64,000 nt of DNA from Croceicoccus marinus. Lineage in GTDB: Bacteria > Pseudomonadota > Alphaproteobacteria > Sphingomonadales > Sphingomonadaceae. Location: NCBI RefSeq assembly GCF_001661675.2, contig NZ_CP019602.1:1451501-1515500 (forward strand), read 5' to 3'. The translations under genes and the position numbers were made by a program. Positions 48,793 to 58,306 of this stretch are shown in pieces (the first letter of the stretch is position 1; every line of letters begins with the position of its first letter). The notes beneath the pieces are model-generated. The model made no database searches. It had not been told where the DNA came from and saw only the letters and a list, made by a program, of their open reading frames with translations.

Positions 48793-49924
48793 CGGTGTTT
48801 CCATTGTTCGTACCATTGGTCCCGGCCGCGTGAACCAGGCTTGGGGCCGCATCGGATTCGCGGCGGATCAGCGTATAGGGAAGGATCTTCTGCTGCGTCT
48901 TGGGCCGCCCCTCGGTCCGGCGTGATCGTACGATCCGCGCGATCGCGGTCACCGCCCAGGCGGTCATCTCGCGGATCGGCTGGCGCACGGTGGTCAATTC
49001 GGGCCAGATCGTGCTGGCCATGGCGGTATCGTCGAAGCCGCACACGGTGATGTCGTTCGGCACGTCGAGGTGCTTGCGGTGCGCCACCGCCACGGTCGCC
49101 GCGGCCATGTCGTCGTTCGATGCGAAGATCGCGGTCGGCTGCGGCTGCGCCGACAGCAGCCGTTCGGCACCAGCCATGCCCGATCGATAGGTGAAGCGGC
49201 CCTGCACGATCAGCTCTTCCGAAGGTGTCAGCCCGGAATCTTCCATCGCCGCGCGAAACCCGTTGAGCCGCCGCCCGCTGGCCACCTGTTCGGGGTTGCC
49301 GACGATGAAACCGATCCGCTCGTGCCCAAGGTCGATGATGTGCCTGGTCATGTCATAGGCGGCCTGGAATTCGTCGATCATGACCGCGCCGTGCAGCCCT
49401 TCGGCCTTGCCGGGGCCGACCGCGATCGACACGGCATCAAGCTCGCGCGCAAGGTCGATGACCTTCTGGTCGTCGCACAGGGGCGATGGCAGGATGAAGC
49501 CGTGGATCCCCTCACCCGCCAGCTTGCGCATCAGGGCCATCGCCTCTTCCGACGCTTCGCATCGCTGCACTTCGAGGTGGATGTCGTTGCGGCTTGCTTC
49601 CTCCAGCGCGCCCATCAGGAATTCGCTCAGGTAGGACGCGGACGGGTTTTCGAACATCAGCGCGATGCGAAGCTGTTCGCCGCCGGCCAGGCTGCGCGCC
49701 GCGCGATTGGGCGAATAGTTGAGCTTGCGGATAGCCTCGAGCACCTGTTCGCGCGTCTGTTCGCGGACATTGCCTTCGCCGTTGACCACGCGGCTGACCG
49801 TCATGGGCGAGCAGCGAGCCTCGCGCGCGACATCGCCGATCGTGGCTGCGGAATTGCCCCGCCGCGAAGCACGCTTGCGCGGCGGCTTCGTTTCGCTTTC
49901 CTCTTTGTTCATGACACTGCCCAT
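48785..49924 (-). CDS. xylR: LacI-family transcriptional regulator of xylose/xylan genes
   Basis: ATG 49924 (or 49912) gives about 379 residues. The N-terminal helix-turn-helix is at about 27-75 (TIGDVAREARCSPMTVSRVVNGEGNVREQTREQVLEAI, then the hinge SPNRAARSLAGG). The rest is a periplasmic-binding-protein-like effector domain (MFENPSASYLSEFLMGALEEA, LGHERIGFIVGNPEQ, AIFASNDDMAAATVAVAH). Caulobacter XylR, a LacI protein induced by xylose, binds sites with the TTAGCGCTA core. Five matching palindromes in this window and the gene's place between aguA and xylD make it the likely repressor. It is probably autoregulated through the operator at 52097. Confidence 0.88.
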   Translation of the reverse strand: MGSVMNKEESETKPPRKRASRRGNSAATIGDVAREARCSPMTVSRVVNGEGNVREQTREQVLEAIRKLNYSPNRAARSLAGGEQLRIALMFENPSASYLSEFLMGALEEASRNDIHLEVQRCEASEEAMALMRKLAGEGIHGFILPSPLCDDQKVIDLARELDAVSIAVGPGKAEGLHGAVMIDEFQAAYDMTRHIIDLGHERIGFIVGNPEQVASGRRLNGFRAAMEDSGLTPSEELIVQGRFTYRSGMAGAERLLSAQPQPTAIFASNDDMAAATVAVAHRKHLDVPNDITVCGFDDTAMASTIWPELTTVRQPIREMTAWAVTAIARIVRSRRTEGRPKTQQKILPYTLIRRESDAAPSLVHAAGTNGTNNGNTDV

Positions 49925-49955
49925 AGACGCCCCCAGCCTTTCGCAGCAAGCATGC

Positions 49956-52082
49956 TCATTCGCCCGGCGCTTCGGGAAATTCAAGCGCCTGATACGCCTT
50001 CAGATCCCGCGCCGGCGGTGCCGCGCCTGCGGGTAGTGGCAGGCCGTTGACGTGCTGCCAATAGGCCAGCGACGCGTCGCGCCACCATTGCGCTTCCTGC
50101 CGCTGGATCGCCAGCATCTCGCTCACCGCGCGGAACCGCTGCGGGTCGACATAGGGGGACAGCGATTGCCAGGTCGTCTGCATGTCGTCGACCTTCGCCA
50201 CGCCGCGGTCATATCGGGCGACCAGCTCCTCCCACAGGCCGCGGCCGGAGCGGGTCCGGAAATCCCAGGGGACGTGGTGGAACCACAACAGATAATCCTG
50301 GTTCATCGCCGCCGGATCGGACCACTGGGCGGCAATGTCGGGGGCGTATTGGGCCAGGGCGTTGCTGCCGCCTGCCGTCCGGTCGAAGCCGATGCCGCCC
50401 TTGTCCGCGCGGTGGTAATAACACGGGTTCCAGTCCGGCCGCCCGAGGTCGCAAACCCACGGCGCGGGACCGTAATGGTGCCCGGTGCCCATCAGATGCG
50501 CCAGGCCGAGCGGCGTCATGTAGTCGACCACCGCTTCCCGGCTGTCCAGCATCATCGGAACGCTCGCCGCAAGGAAAGCCGGATCGCGGCTGAAGGTCTG
50601 CGCCGCCCATTCGCGTGCGATCGTTTTGGACGAAAGCGTCGGATCCCAGGCCAGCCGGCCGAAGGCGTACCAGTTCGCCTGGTCGAAATCGGATCCGGTC
50701 CAGTTGCGATCCGAACCCGTGTTCGCCACGCCCGCCATGCCTGCGGGCGCAACGACCTGCGCAACATTTCCGCCGCGACCGGTATCGGAATCCAGTACCT
50801 CCTCCCACATCGGGGCCAGGAAGGCGAGATGGCTCGCGAAGCCCAGATATTCCTTGGTCAGCTGGACTTCCAGCATCAGGCGCGTGTCGGGCATGGCGCC
50901 GAACATGGGATGGAACGGCTCGCGCGGCTGGAAGTCGATGGCGCCGTTCTTGACCTGTACGATCACGTTCGGCGCGAACTCGCCGTCGAGCGGCACGAAT
51001 TCCTCATACGCCTGTTTGGCGCGGTCGGTCTCGTCCTCTGCCGAATAGACGAAGGCGCGCCAGATGATCGTGCCGCGATCGCCGACGGCCCCGGCCAGCA
51101 TGTTGGCGCCGTCGGCATGGGTACGACCATAATCCTGCGGGCCGGGCTGGCCTTCGGAATTGGCCTTTACCAGGAAGCCGCCGAAATCCGGGATGGCGGC
51201 ATAGATCTCGTCCGCCTTGGCCTGCCACCACGCGCGCACCTGCGGATCGAGCGGATCGGCGGTGCCAAGCCCGCCGATGTCGCGCGGCGCGCTGAAGCGG
51301 GCGGAAATATAAAGCCGGATGCCATAGGGGCGCCACGCGTCAGCCAGCGCGACCAGCTTGGGCAGATAGCGCGGGGTCAGGAAAAGCGGGCTGGCGTTGA
51401 CATTGTTCACCACCGAACCGTTGATCCCGATCGACGCATTGGCGCGGGCGTAATCGATCATGCGCGGATCGCTGCGCCCGGGCATGTGCCACCAGTCGAA
51501 GATCGAGCGGCCGGCATAGCCGCGCTCCACGCTGCCGTCGGGATTGTCCCAATGGTTCAGCAGCCGCAGCGGCATGGCGGGAGCCTGGTCGAGCGATATC
51601 CGGCCGGGCGCCGTTCCCAGCGACAGTTCCCGCAGCAGCGCATGGGAGCCGTAGAGGCAGCCGCGCGGATCGGCAGCCATGATGGCGATCCCGCTCGCCG
51701 CGCCGGTAATGCGGTAGCTACCCTCGGGCCCGGTCACGTCGCTTGTGCAGTCCAGCGTGACATTCGCGTCACCGCCAGCGGCCAGCGGCCTTTCCAGCAG
51801 AGAGGACAATCCGCGGTCGAGTTCCTGCATGGCGACGAGGATCGTCGGATCGCTGATGGCCGAAACTGGCGCCAGTCGCGGATCGAACCGTTCGAGCGCG
51901 GCTTTCGCCTGCCCCTCCAGCGGGGCATAGCGCAGCCATAGCGCATAGCCGTCCTCCTCCGGGGCGACGGATGGACCGCCGGTCGCCGGGGCAATGGCGG
52001 GGCCATCCTGCGCCTGGGCGGCGGCAGGAACGAACATCGCGGCAGCCACGGCAAACGCCGCGGCAAGCCGGTTGACAAGCAT
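49956..52082 (-). CDS. aguA: GH67 alpha-glucuronidase
   Basis: The protein has about 708 residues and a Sec signal (AAAFAVAAAMFVPAAAQAQ). The family hallmark GFLVKANSEGQPGPQDYGRTHADGANMLAGAV is intact, as are RLLNHWDNPDGSVERGYAGRS near the start of the barrel, WWHMPGRSDPRMIDYARANASIGING and HHYGPAPWV. It removes (4-O-methyl-)glucuronic acid from the non-reducing end xylose of glucuronoxylan oligosaccharides, after GH10 action. ATG 52082 is preferred because upstream ATGs (52094, 52097) fall against the operator and lack a ribosome site. It leads an operon with xylR (31 bases apart) and xylD. Confidence 0.93.
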   Translation of the reverse strand: MLVNRLAAAFAVAAAMFVPAAAQAQDGPAIAPATGGPSVAPEEDGYALWLRYAPLEGQAKAALERFDPRLAPVSAISDPTILVAMQELDRGLSSLLERPLAAGGDANVTLDCTSDVTGPEGSYRITGAASGIAIMAADPRGCLYGSHALLRELSLGTAPGRISLDQAPAMPLRLLNHWDNPDGSVERGYAGRSIFDWWHMPGRSDPRMIDYARANASIGINGSVVNNVNASPLFLTPRYLPKLVALADAWRPYGIRLYISARFSAPRDIGGLGTADPLDPQVRAWWQAKADEIYAAIPDFGGFLVKANSEGQPGPQDYGRTHADGANMLAGAVGDRGTIIWRAFVYSAEDETDRAKQAYEEFVPLDGEFAPNVIVQVKNGAIDFQPREPFHPMFGAMPDTRLMLEVQLTKEYLGFASHLAFLAPMWEEVLDSDTGRGGNVAQVVAPAGMAGVANTGSDRNWTGSDFDQANWYAFGRLAWDPTLSSKTIAREWAAQTFSRDPAFLAASVPMMLDSREAVVDYMTPLGLAHLMGTGHHYGPAPWVCDLGRPDWNPCYYHRADKGGIGFDRTAGGSNALAQYAPDIAAQWSDPAAMNQDYLLWFHHVPWDFRTRSGRGLWEELVARYDRGVAKVDDMQTTWQSLSPYVDPQRFRAVSEMLAIQRQEAQWWRDASLAYWQHVNGLPLPAGAAPPARDLKAYQALEFPEAPGE

Positions 52083-52096
52083 CCTCTCTCTCATCA

Positions 52097-52110
52097 TGGT
52101 AGCGCTACCA
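52097..52110. promoter_or_regulatory. XylR-type operator between aguA and the GH3-GH3-GH10 operon
   Basis: TGGTAGCGCTACCA, a perfect 14-base palindrome and the cleanest copy. It lies in the 74-base gap between the divergent aguA and GH3 start codons, so one bound repressor could silence both directions. Confidence 0.75.
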
Positions 52111-52156
52111 CAAAGACCCGCGCAGTCAAGTCGCGGCGTACGGGAGAGTTAATTCG

Positions 52157-54559
52157 ATGCACACCAGCCTGCGCGCCGCCCTGATCGCAGGCGCGGCCCT
52201 TGCCGCGTTCACCACACAGATGTCGCAACCGGCCATCGCGCAGGACGTCGAAACCGCCCGTTCCATGGCCGATGCGCCATATTGGGATGCCTCGCTTCCT
52301 GTCGAGCGGCGCGTGGCCGATCTGATGTCGCGCATGACGGTCGAGGAAAAGCTGGCGCAAATGATCAGCACCTGGACCACCAAGGGCCAAGTTCAGGACA
52401 GTGCCGACTTCTTCGATCCCGCCCGGGCGAGCCGGCTCTACCCCGACGGAATCGGCTTCTTCGCGCGCCCGTCGGACCGTACCGGCGGGGGCAGCCCGCG
52501 CATCGTGCCGCCGCGTTCGATCGAGGAAAGCGTGCGATATTCCAATGCGCTGCAGAAATGGGCGCGCGAGGATACCCGGCTGGGCATTCCGGTGCTGACG
52601 CATGAGGAAGCGCTCCACGGCCTGGCCGCTCAGGATGCCACCAGCTTTCCGCAGGCCATCGGCCTTGCGTCCACGTGGGACCCCGATCTGGTGCGCGAGG
52701 TCAACGATCACGCCGCCTTTGAAGCCCGTGCGCGCGGCGTGTTCCAGGTGCTCTCGCCGGTCGTCGACGTGTCGCGCGACCCGCGCTGGGGCCGGATCGA
52801 GGAAACCTTTGGCGAGGATCCCTTCCTTGTCAGCGAAATGGGCGTCGCCGCGGTCGAGGGGCTGCAGGGCGTGGGCAAGGACCCCACGCTTGGCGAGGGT
52901 CAGGTACTGGCCACGCTGAAGCACATGACCGGCCACGGCCAGCCCGAAAGCGGCACCAATATCGGCCCCGCGCAGATTTCCGAGCGGACTCTGCGCGAGA
53001 TGTTCTTTCCGCCGTTCAAGGAAGTGGTGGATCGCACCGCGATCGCCTCGGTGATGGCCAGCTATAACGAGATCGACGGCATCCCCAGCCACTCGAGCCG
53101 ATGGCTGCTGGACGAGGTGCTGCGCGGCGAATGGGGTTTTCGCGGATCCGTCGTGTCCGACTATTCCGCGATCGAGGAAATGGCCTCGCGCCACAAGATC
53201 GCCGAGGATGTGCCGGGAACGGCAGAGCTGGCTCTTGACGCGGGGGTCGACGTGGATTTCCCCGATGGCGTGGCCTATCGCACGCTGGGCCAGTTGTTGG
53301 ACGAGGGTCGCATCACGCAGCAGCAGATCGACCGCGCGGTCGAACGCATATTGACGATGAAGTTCAACGCGGGCCTGTTCGAGGACCCGTTCGTCGGCGA
53401 CATGGCGCCTGCCCTCGCCTCCAACACCGAGCAGGGCGTCGCGCTGGCGCGGCGCGCCGCGGAAAAATCGCTGATCCTGCTGAAGAACGACGGGATCCTG
53501 CCGCTTGCCGTTCCGGGCGATGGCCCGCGTCCGACCATCGCGGTGATCGGCCCCAACGCCGATGTCGCGCGGCTGGGCGGCTATTACGGCATCCCGCGCG
53601 ATACGGTCACTCCGCTGGAAGGGATCCGCGAACTGGTTGGTGACAGCGCCGAGATCGTGCATGCCCCCGGGGTCAGGATCACGCTGAACGACGACTGGTG
53701 GGCGGACGAGGTCGAACTGGCCGATCCGGACGAAAACCGCCGGCTGATCGCGCAGGCGGTGGAAGCGGCGCGGGACGCCGATACCATCCTGCTGTTCGTC
53801 GGCGATACTGAACAGACGAGCCGCGAAGGCTGGGCCGATGCGCATCTGGGCGACAGGACCGGGCTGGATTTGGTGGGCGAGCAGAACGAGCTGTTCGAAG
53901 CCTTGCGCGCACTGGGCAAGCCGATCGTGGCCGTGCTGGTCAACGGCCGCCCGCCCAGCTATCCCGCGCTGGCCGAAGGCGCCGATGCGATACTTGAGAC
54001 TTGGTATGCCGGCGAGCAGCAGGGCCATGCCATCGCGGACGCCTTGTTCGGCCGGATCAATCCGGGCGGCAAGCTGCCCGTGACGGTGGCGCGCGATGTC
54101 GGGCAGGTGCCCAATTTCTACAACTACAAGCCCAGCGCGCGGCGCGGCTATCTGTTTTCCGACGTCACCCCGCTCTATCCGTTCGGGTTCGGCCTGTCCT
54201 ATACCGATTTCGCGATCGGGGCGCCGCAGCTGTCCTCCTCCGCGATAAGGCCCGGACAGGGCGTGACCGTGCGCGTGCCGGTCCGCAACACCGGCGCATT
54301 GGCGGGCGACGAGGTCGTGCAGGTCTATCTGCGCGACGATGTCAGCACGGTCACGCGCCCGGTCAAGGAGCTGGCCGGCTTCCGCCGGGTCACGCTTGCG
54401 CCGGGCGAGGAAACACTGGTCGACATCCCGATCCGCGCCGACGCCTTCGCGCTGTGGAACAGGGACATGAAGCGCGTGGTCGAGCCGGGCGAATTCACGA
54501 TCATGGTCGGGTCCAGTTCACAGGACCTGCAGGAAACCAAGCTTACGGTGTCGCAATAA
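52157..54559 (+). CDS. GH3 family beta-xylosidase/beta-glucosidase (first of a tandem pair)
   Basis: The 800-residue protein has a Sec signal (LIAGAALAAFTTQMSQPAIAQ) and a GGGAGAG ribosome site. GH3 features: RMTVEEKLAQMIS, VLTHEEALHGLAAQDATSFPQAIGLAST, LKHMTGHGQPESGTN, the nucleophile in GSVVSDYSAIEEM, then the sandwich domain (LILLKNDGILPL, FVGDTEQTSREGWADAHLGDRT) and a C-terminal fibronectin III-like domain (FGFGLSYTDF onward). In this operon with GH10 a xylosidase role is most likely. It is paralogous to the next gene, with only two bases between them. Confidence 0.9.
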   Translation: MHTSLRAALIAGAALAAFTTQMSQPAIAQDVETARSMADAPYWDASLPVERRVADLMSRMTVEEKLAQMISTWTTKGQVQDSADFFDPARASRLYPDGIGFFARPSDRTGGGSPRIVPPRSIEESVRYSNALQKWAREDTRLGIPVLTHEEALHGLAAQDATSFPQAIGLASTWDPDLVREVNDHAAFEARARGVFQVLSPVVDVSRDPRWGRIEETFGEDPFLVSEMGVAAVEGLQGVGKDPTLGEGQVLATLKHMTGHGQPESGTNIGPAQISERTLREMFFPPFKEVVDRTAIASVMASYNEIDGIPSHSSRWLLDEVLRGEWGFRGSVVSDYSAIEEMASRHKIAEDVPGTAELALDAGVDVDFPDGVAYRTLGQLLDEGRITQQQIDRAVERILTMKFNAGLFEDPFVGDMAPALASNTEQGVALARRAAEKSLILLKNDGILPLAVPGDGPRPTIAVIGPNADVARLGGYYGIPRDTVTPLEGIRELVGDSAEIVHAPGVRITLNDDWWADEVELADPDENRRLIAQAVEAARDADTILLFVGDTEQTSREGWADAHLGDRTGLDLVGEQNELFEALRALGKPIVAVLVNGRPPSYPALAEGADAILETWYAGEQQGHAIADALFGRINPGGKLPVTVARDVGQVPNFYNYKPSARRGYLFSDVTPLYPFGFGLSYTDFAIGAPQLSSSAIRPGQGVTVRVPVRNTGALAGDEVVQVYLRDDVSTVTRPVKELAGFRRVTLAPGEETLVDIPIRADAFALWNRDMKRVVEPGEFTIMVGSSSQDLQETKLTVSQ

Positions 54560-54561
54560 TC

Positions 54562-56943
54562 ATGGACAGACGTCACGCCCTCAAGCTCTTCGCCGGTGGC
54601 AGCATCGGTGCGCTAGCCATTGCGCAGGCACCGTCCGCCTTCGCGCAGGCCGGACCGCTCTACAAGGATCCGCGCGCGCCGATACCGGCGCGCGTGGCAG
54701 ACCTGATGGCGCGCATGACGCTGGACGAGAAGATCCAGCAGATCCGCACCGCCTGGCAGGGTAAGGGCGAAATGATCGACGGTCTGGTCTTCGACCCCGA
54801 AAAGGCGAGCGCGGCCTTCCCTGACAATATCGGCCATGTCACGCGCCCGTCCGACAAGCGCGGTGCGCCCGGCGTTACCGGGGCAGCGGGCGGCACCGCC
54901 GCGCGCTGGCGAACCCCGCGGCAGACGGTCGAGTTCATCAATGCGCTGCAGCGCTGGGCCACGCAGGACACAAGGCTGGGCATCCCCGTGCTGCTGCACG
55001 AGGAATCGCTGCACGGCTACATGGCGACAGACGGCACCATGTTCCCGCAGGCGATCGCGCTGGCCGGCACATTCGACACCGAACTGATGCGGCGGGTGCA
55101 ATCCGTCATCGCGCGCGAGGTTCGCGCCCGCGGCGTCCCGCTGGTGCTGAGCCCGGTGGTCGACATCGTGCGCGATCCGCGCTGGGGCCGGATCGAGGAG
55201 ACCTGGGGCGAGGATCCCCATCTCGTCGCCGAAATGGGCGTCGCCGCCGTCGAAGGCCTGCAGGGTCCGGGCAGGTTCGAGAAGCTGGCCGACGGCAAGG
55301 TCTTCGCCACGCTGAAGCACATGACCGGGCACGGCCAGCCCGAGGGGGGCAACAATGTCTCGCCCGCCGAGATTTCCGAACGCGAACTGCGCGACAATTT
55401 CTTCCCGCCGTTTCGCGAGATCGTGCGGCGCACCTCGGTCGGCGCGGTGATGCCCAGCTATAACGAGATCGACGGCATCCCCAGCCATGCCAATGCCTGG
55501 CTGCTGGGCACCGTGCTGCGCGGCGAGTGGGATTTCGACGGCCTGATCGTCAGCGATTACGGCGGCGTGGACGAGCTTGCGACCCTGCACCATGTCGCCG
55601 CCGATCTGGAAGAAGCGGCGCACCAGGCGCTGATCGCCGGGGTGGATAGCGAATTGCCCGAGGGCATAGCCTTTGCGACCCTGAAGGACGCTGTCGAGGC
55701 GGGGCGCGTGCCGGTCGAGCTTGTGAACCGCGCCTGCGCGCGGATGCTGGCCTTCAAGATGCGCGCCGGATTGTTCGAGAACCCCTATGGCGATGCCGCG
55801 CTCGCCGCCAGCATCACCGGCAATGAGGAAGCGCGCGCACTGGCGCTGGAAGCCGCGCGCAAGTCGCTGTGCCTGCTGAAGAACGAGGGCGGGACTCTGC
55901 CGCTCGATCCCGCGCGAATGGGGCGGGTCGCGGTGATCGGGCCCAACCATGCCATCGCCCGGCTGGGCGGCTATTCGTCGGTGCCGAAACAGGCGATCAG
56001 CCTGATCGAGGGGCTGCGCCTGATCGCGCCGGAGGCCGATTTCGTGACCGCGCAGGGCGTCTTCATCACCACCAGCGAGGATCGCTCGCAGGACGAGGTC
56101 ACGCTGGCCGACCGGCAGGAGAACCTGAGGCTGATCGCCGAAGCGGTCGAGGTGGCGAAGAGCGCCGATGTCGTCGTGCTTGCCATCGGTGATACCGAAC
56201 AGACCAGTCGCGAGGGATTCGCGCGCAACCATCTGGGCGACCGGACCGAGATCGACATCGTGGGCGAACAGAACGCGCTGGTCGAGGCCATGGCCGCGCT
56301 GGGCAAGCCGCTGGTGGTGTGCGCGATCAATGGCCGTCCGCCCAGCTGGCCCGACGTCGTCGCCAAGGCCGACGCGATGCTGGAATGCTGGTACCCGGGC
56401 CAGGAAGGCGGCATCGCGGTTGCCGAGGCGCTGCTGGGCCGGATCAATCCGGGTGCGAAGATGCCGGTGACCGTCGCGCGCAATGCCGGGCAGATCCCGT
56501 TCTTCTACAACCACAAGCCCAGCGCGCGGCGCGGCTATCTGTTCGATGACGAGAGCCCGCTGTTCCCCTTCGGTCACGGCCTTTCGTACACGCAGTTCGA
56601 GATTTCCGCGCCCAGGCCCGGCAAGACCCGCTATCGCGCCGATGAAGCGATCGAGATCGCCGTCGACGTCACCAACACCGGCACGCGCGAAGGTGACGAG
56701 GTGGTCCAGCTTTACATCACTCGCGAAGAGGTTTCGGTGACCCGCCCCGTGCTGGAGCTGAAGGCGTTCGAGCGCGTCACCCTGTCACCCGGCGAGACCC
56801 GGACCCTGCGCTTCGCCATCGAGCCACGCCAGCTGGCGTTCTGGAACAGGGACATGAAAGAAGTCAACGAACCGGGCCCGGTGACATTGTCGTCGGGACC
56901 GAGCAGCGCATCACTCAAATCCGTCAAGGTGGAGATCGTTTGA
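54562..56943 (+). CDS. GH3 family beta-xylosidase/beta-glucosidase (second of a tandem pair)
   Basis: ATG 54562 starts two bases after the previous stop codon and gives 793 residues; a longer in-frame reading overlaps the first GH3 gene and is rejected. The leader is twin-arginine-like (MDRRHALKLFAGGSIGALAIAQAPSAFAQ), so export route may differ from its paralogue. Matching landmarks are LKHMTGHGQPEGGNN, MPSYNEIDGIPSHANAW, the nucleophile in GLIVSDYGGVDEL and AIGDTEQTSREGFARNHLGDRT. The strong segment-by-segment similarity shows a gene duplication; substrate differences would have to lie in loops such as 'HTDKRGAPGVTGAAGGTA'-type inserts near residue 95. Confidence 0.9.
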   Translation: MDRRHALKLFAGGSIGALAIAQAPSAFAQAGPLYKDPRAPIPARVADLMARMTLDEKIQQIRTAWQGKGEMIDGLVFDPEKASAAFPDNIGHVTRPSDKRGAPGVTGAAGGTAARWRTPRQTVEFINALQRWATQDTRLGIPVLLHEESLHGYMATDGTMFPQAIALAGTFDTELMRRVQSVIAREVRARGVPLVLSPVVDIVRDPRWGRIEETWGEDPHLVAEMGVAAVEGLQGPGRFEKLADGKVFATLKHMTGHGQPEGGNNVSPAEISERELRDNFFPPFREIVRRTSVGAVMPSYNEIDGIPSHANAWLLGTVLRGEWDFDGLIVSDYGGVDELATLHHVAADLEEAAHQALIAGVDSELPEGIAFATLKDAVEAGRVPVELVNRACARMLAFKMRAGLFENPYGDAALAASITGNEEARALALEAARKSLCLLKNEGGTLPLDPARMGRVAVIGPNHAIARLGGYSSVPKQAISLIEGLRLIAPEADFVTAQGVFITTSEDRSQDEVTLADRQENLRLIAEAVEVAKSADVVVLAIGDTEQTSREGFARNHLGDRTEIDIVGEQNALVEAMAALGKPLVVCAINGRPPSWPDVVAKADAMLECWYPGQEGGIAVAEALLGRINPGAKMPVTVARNAGQIPFFYNHKPSARRGYLFDDESPLFPFGHGLSYTQFEISAPRPGKTRYRADEAIEIAVDVTNTGTREGDEVVQLYITREEVSVTRPVLELKAFERVTLSPGETRTLRFAIEPRQLAFWNRDMKEVNEPGPVTLSSGPSSASLKSVKVEIV

Positions 56944-56945
56944 AC

Positions 56946-58127
56946 ATGGAATCCGGCCCCCTCATCAATCGCCGCACCGCGCTTGCCGGTGTCGCGGCGC
57001 TTCCTCTGATCGGTTGTACCGGGATGGAGAAAACCGCCGTTCCCGGCGTATCGGTCGCAGAAGGCCGCTCGCTCAACAGCCTGGCGCTTCGCGGCGGGCG
57101 CCGCTTTGGCAGCGCGGTCGCATCGACCCCGTGGAATGCCGATGCCGGCTCGTTCCAGAACCCGGCCTATGCCGCGCTCGTCAAGGCGGAGTGCGGGCTG
57201 GTCGTTCCCGAGAACGAAATGAAGTGGCAGGCGATGCGCCGTTCGCCCGACACCTTTGATTTCTCTCGCATGGACGCACTGGTCGCGTGGGCGCAGTCGC
57301 AGGACCTCGACGTTCGGGGGCACACATTGCTGTGGCACCGGCCGCAATGGTTTCCCGACTGGCTGAACGATTACGACTATGGCGCCAACCCGGTGCAGGA
57401 AGCCGAACGCCTGCTGACCGAACATATCCGCGCCGTCACGGACCGATATCGCGGGATCATCACCAGCTATGACGTGGTGAACGAAGCGATCGACCACGAC
57501 GCCCGCAAGCCGATCGAGACAAGCATGAGCCTCGCGATGGGCAGCCCCGAGGCTGTCATCGACCTGGCCTTCCAGGTCGCGCGCGAGCAATTGCCCGACG
57601 CGCAGCTGGTCTACAACGACTACATGAGCTGGGAGCCCCAGCATGCCGAGCACCGCGCCGACGTGCTGCGTCTGCTGGAAGGCCTGCGCAAGCGTGGGAC
57701 GCCGGTCGATGCGCTGGGCATCCAGTCGCATATCGAGATTTTCGACATCGATCCCGCCACCGGTGTCGGCGTCTATGACGAGGCGGAGTGGCGCAGCTTC
57801 CTCGACGAGGTGACGGGCATGGGCTATCGCCTGCTGATCACCGAGTTCGACGTGAAGGACAAGGCACTTCCCGCCGATATCGCCGTGCGCGACGCGAAGG
57901 TGGCCGACTTCACCCGCCGCTATTTCGACCTGATGCTCGAATATTCGGACCATCTGGACGATGTGCTGGTCTGGGGCATGGTGGACCGGTTCAACTGGCT
58001 GCAGAATTTCGAGCCTGCCGCGCGGGATGACGGGCTGGAAGTGCGCGCCGCGCCCTATGACAACGATTATCAGCCCAAGCCGATGCGCTATGCCATCGAG
58101 GAGGCGCTGCGGCAGGCCGCTGCCTGA
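56946..58127 (+). CDS. GH10 endo-1,4-beta-xylanase, exported lipoprotein
   Basis: ATG 56946 follows AAGGTGGAG and gives 393 residues; TTG 56940 overlapping the previous stop is possible. A leader with paired arginines and a lipobox (NRRTALAGVAALPLIGC) suggests export as a lipoprotein. The GH10 barrel has VVPENEMKWQAM, GHTLLWHRPQWFPDW, the acid/base glutamate in SYDVVNEAIDH and the nucleophile in LLITEFDVKDK, plus GIQSHIEIF. It cuts the xylan backbone and is the only clear endo-xylanase in the window. It closes the GH3-GH3-GH10 operon, followed by a terminator. Confidence 0.94.
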   Translation: MESGPLINRRTALAGVAALPLIGCTGMEKTAVPGVSVAEGRSLNSLALRGGRRFGSAVASTPWNADAGSFQNPAYAALVKAECGLVVPENEMKWQAMRRSPDTFDFSRMDALVAWAQSQDLDVRGHTLLWHRPQWFPDWLNDYDYGANPVQEAERLLTEHIRAVTDRYRGIITSYDVVNEAIDHDARKPIETSMSLAMGSPEAVIDLAFQVAREQLPDAQLVYNDYMSWEPQHAEHRADVLRLLEGLRKRGTPVDALGIQSHIEIFDIDPATGVGVYDEAEWRSFLDEVTGMGYRLLITEFDVKDKALPADIAVRDAKVADFTRRYFDLMLEYSDHLDDVLVWGMVDRFNWLQNFEPAARDDGLEVRAAPYDNDYQPKPMRYAIEEALRQAAA

Positions 58128-58170
58128 GTATCCGGCTTCGGTCTGTTTCCCGCGCCTGACGCGCAAAAGG

Positions 58171-58207
58171 AAGGGCAGCCCTGATCGTCAGGGCGGCCCT
58201 TTTTTTT
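58171..58207 (+). terminator. Rho-independent terminator after the GH10 operon
   Basis: AAGGGCAGCCCTGA, three-base loop TCG, TCAGGGCGGCCCTT (one mismatch in a 14-base stem), running into eight T residues ending at 58207. Confidence 0.85.
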
Positions 58208-58247
58208 ATGTGCCGACGACCTTGACGAGCGGACCATTGTCGGGGGC

Positions 58248-58283
58248 AAAAAAATGGGCTGCCCTGAATATCAGGACAGCCCA
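58248..58283 (-). terminator. Rho-independent terminator of the TonB receptor gene
   Basis: On the minus strand TGGGCTGTCCTGA, loop TAT, TCAGGGCAGCCCA (one mismatch in a 13-base stem), followed by seven T residues. It lies 24 bases beyond the receptor stop codon and faces the GH10 terminator. Confidence 0.85.
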
Positions 58284-58306
58284 GTGAGAGCAGATGTTGA
58301 AGTCGT

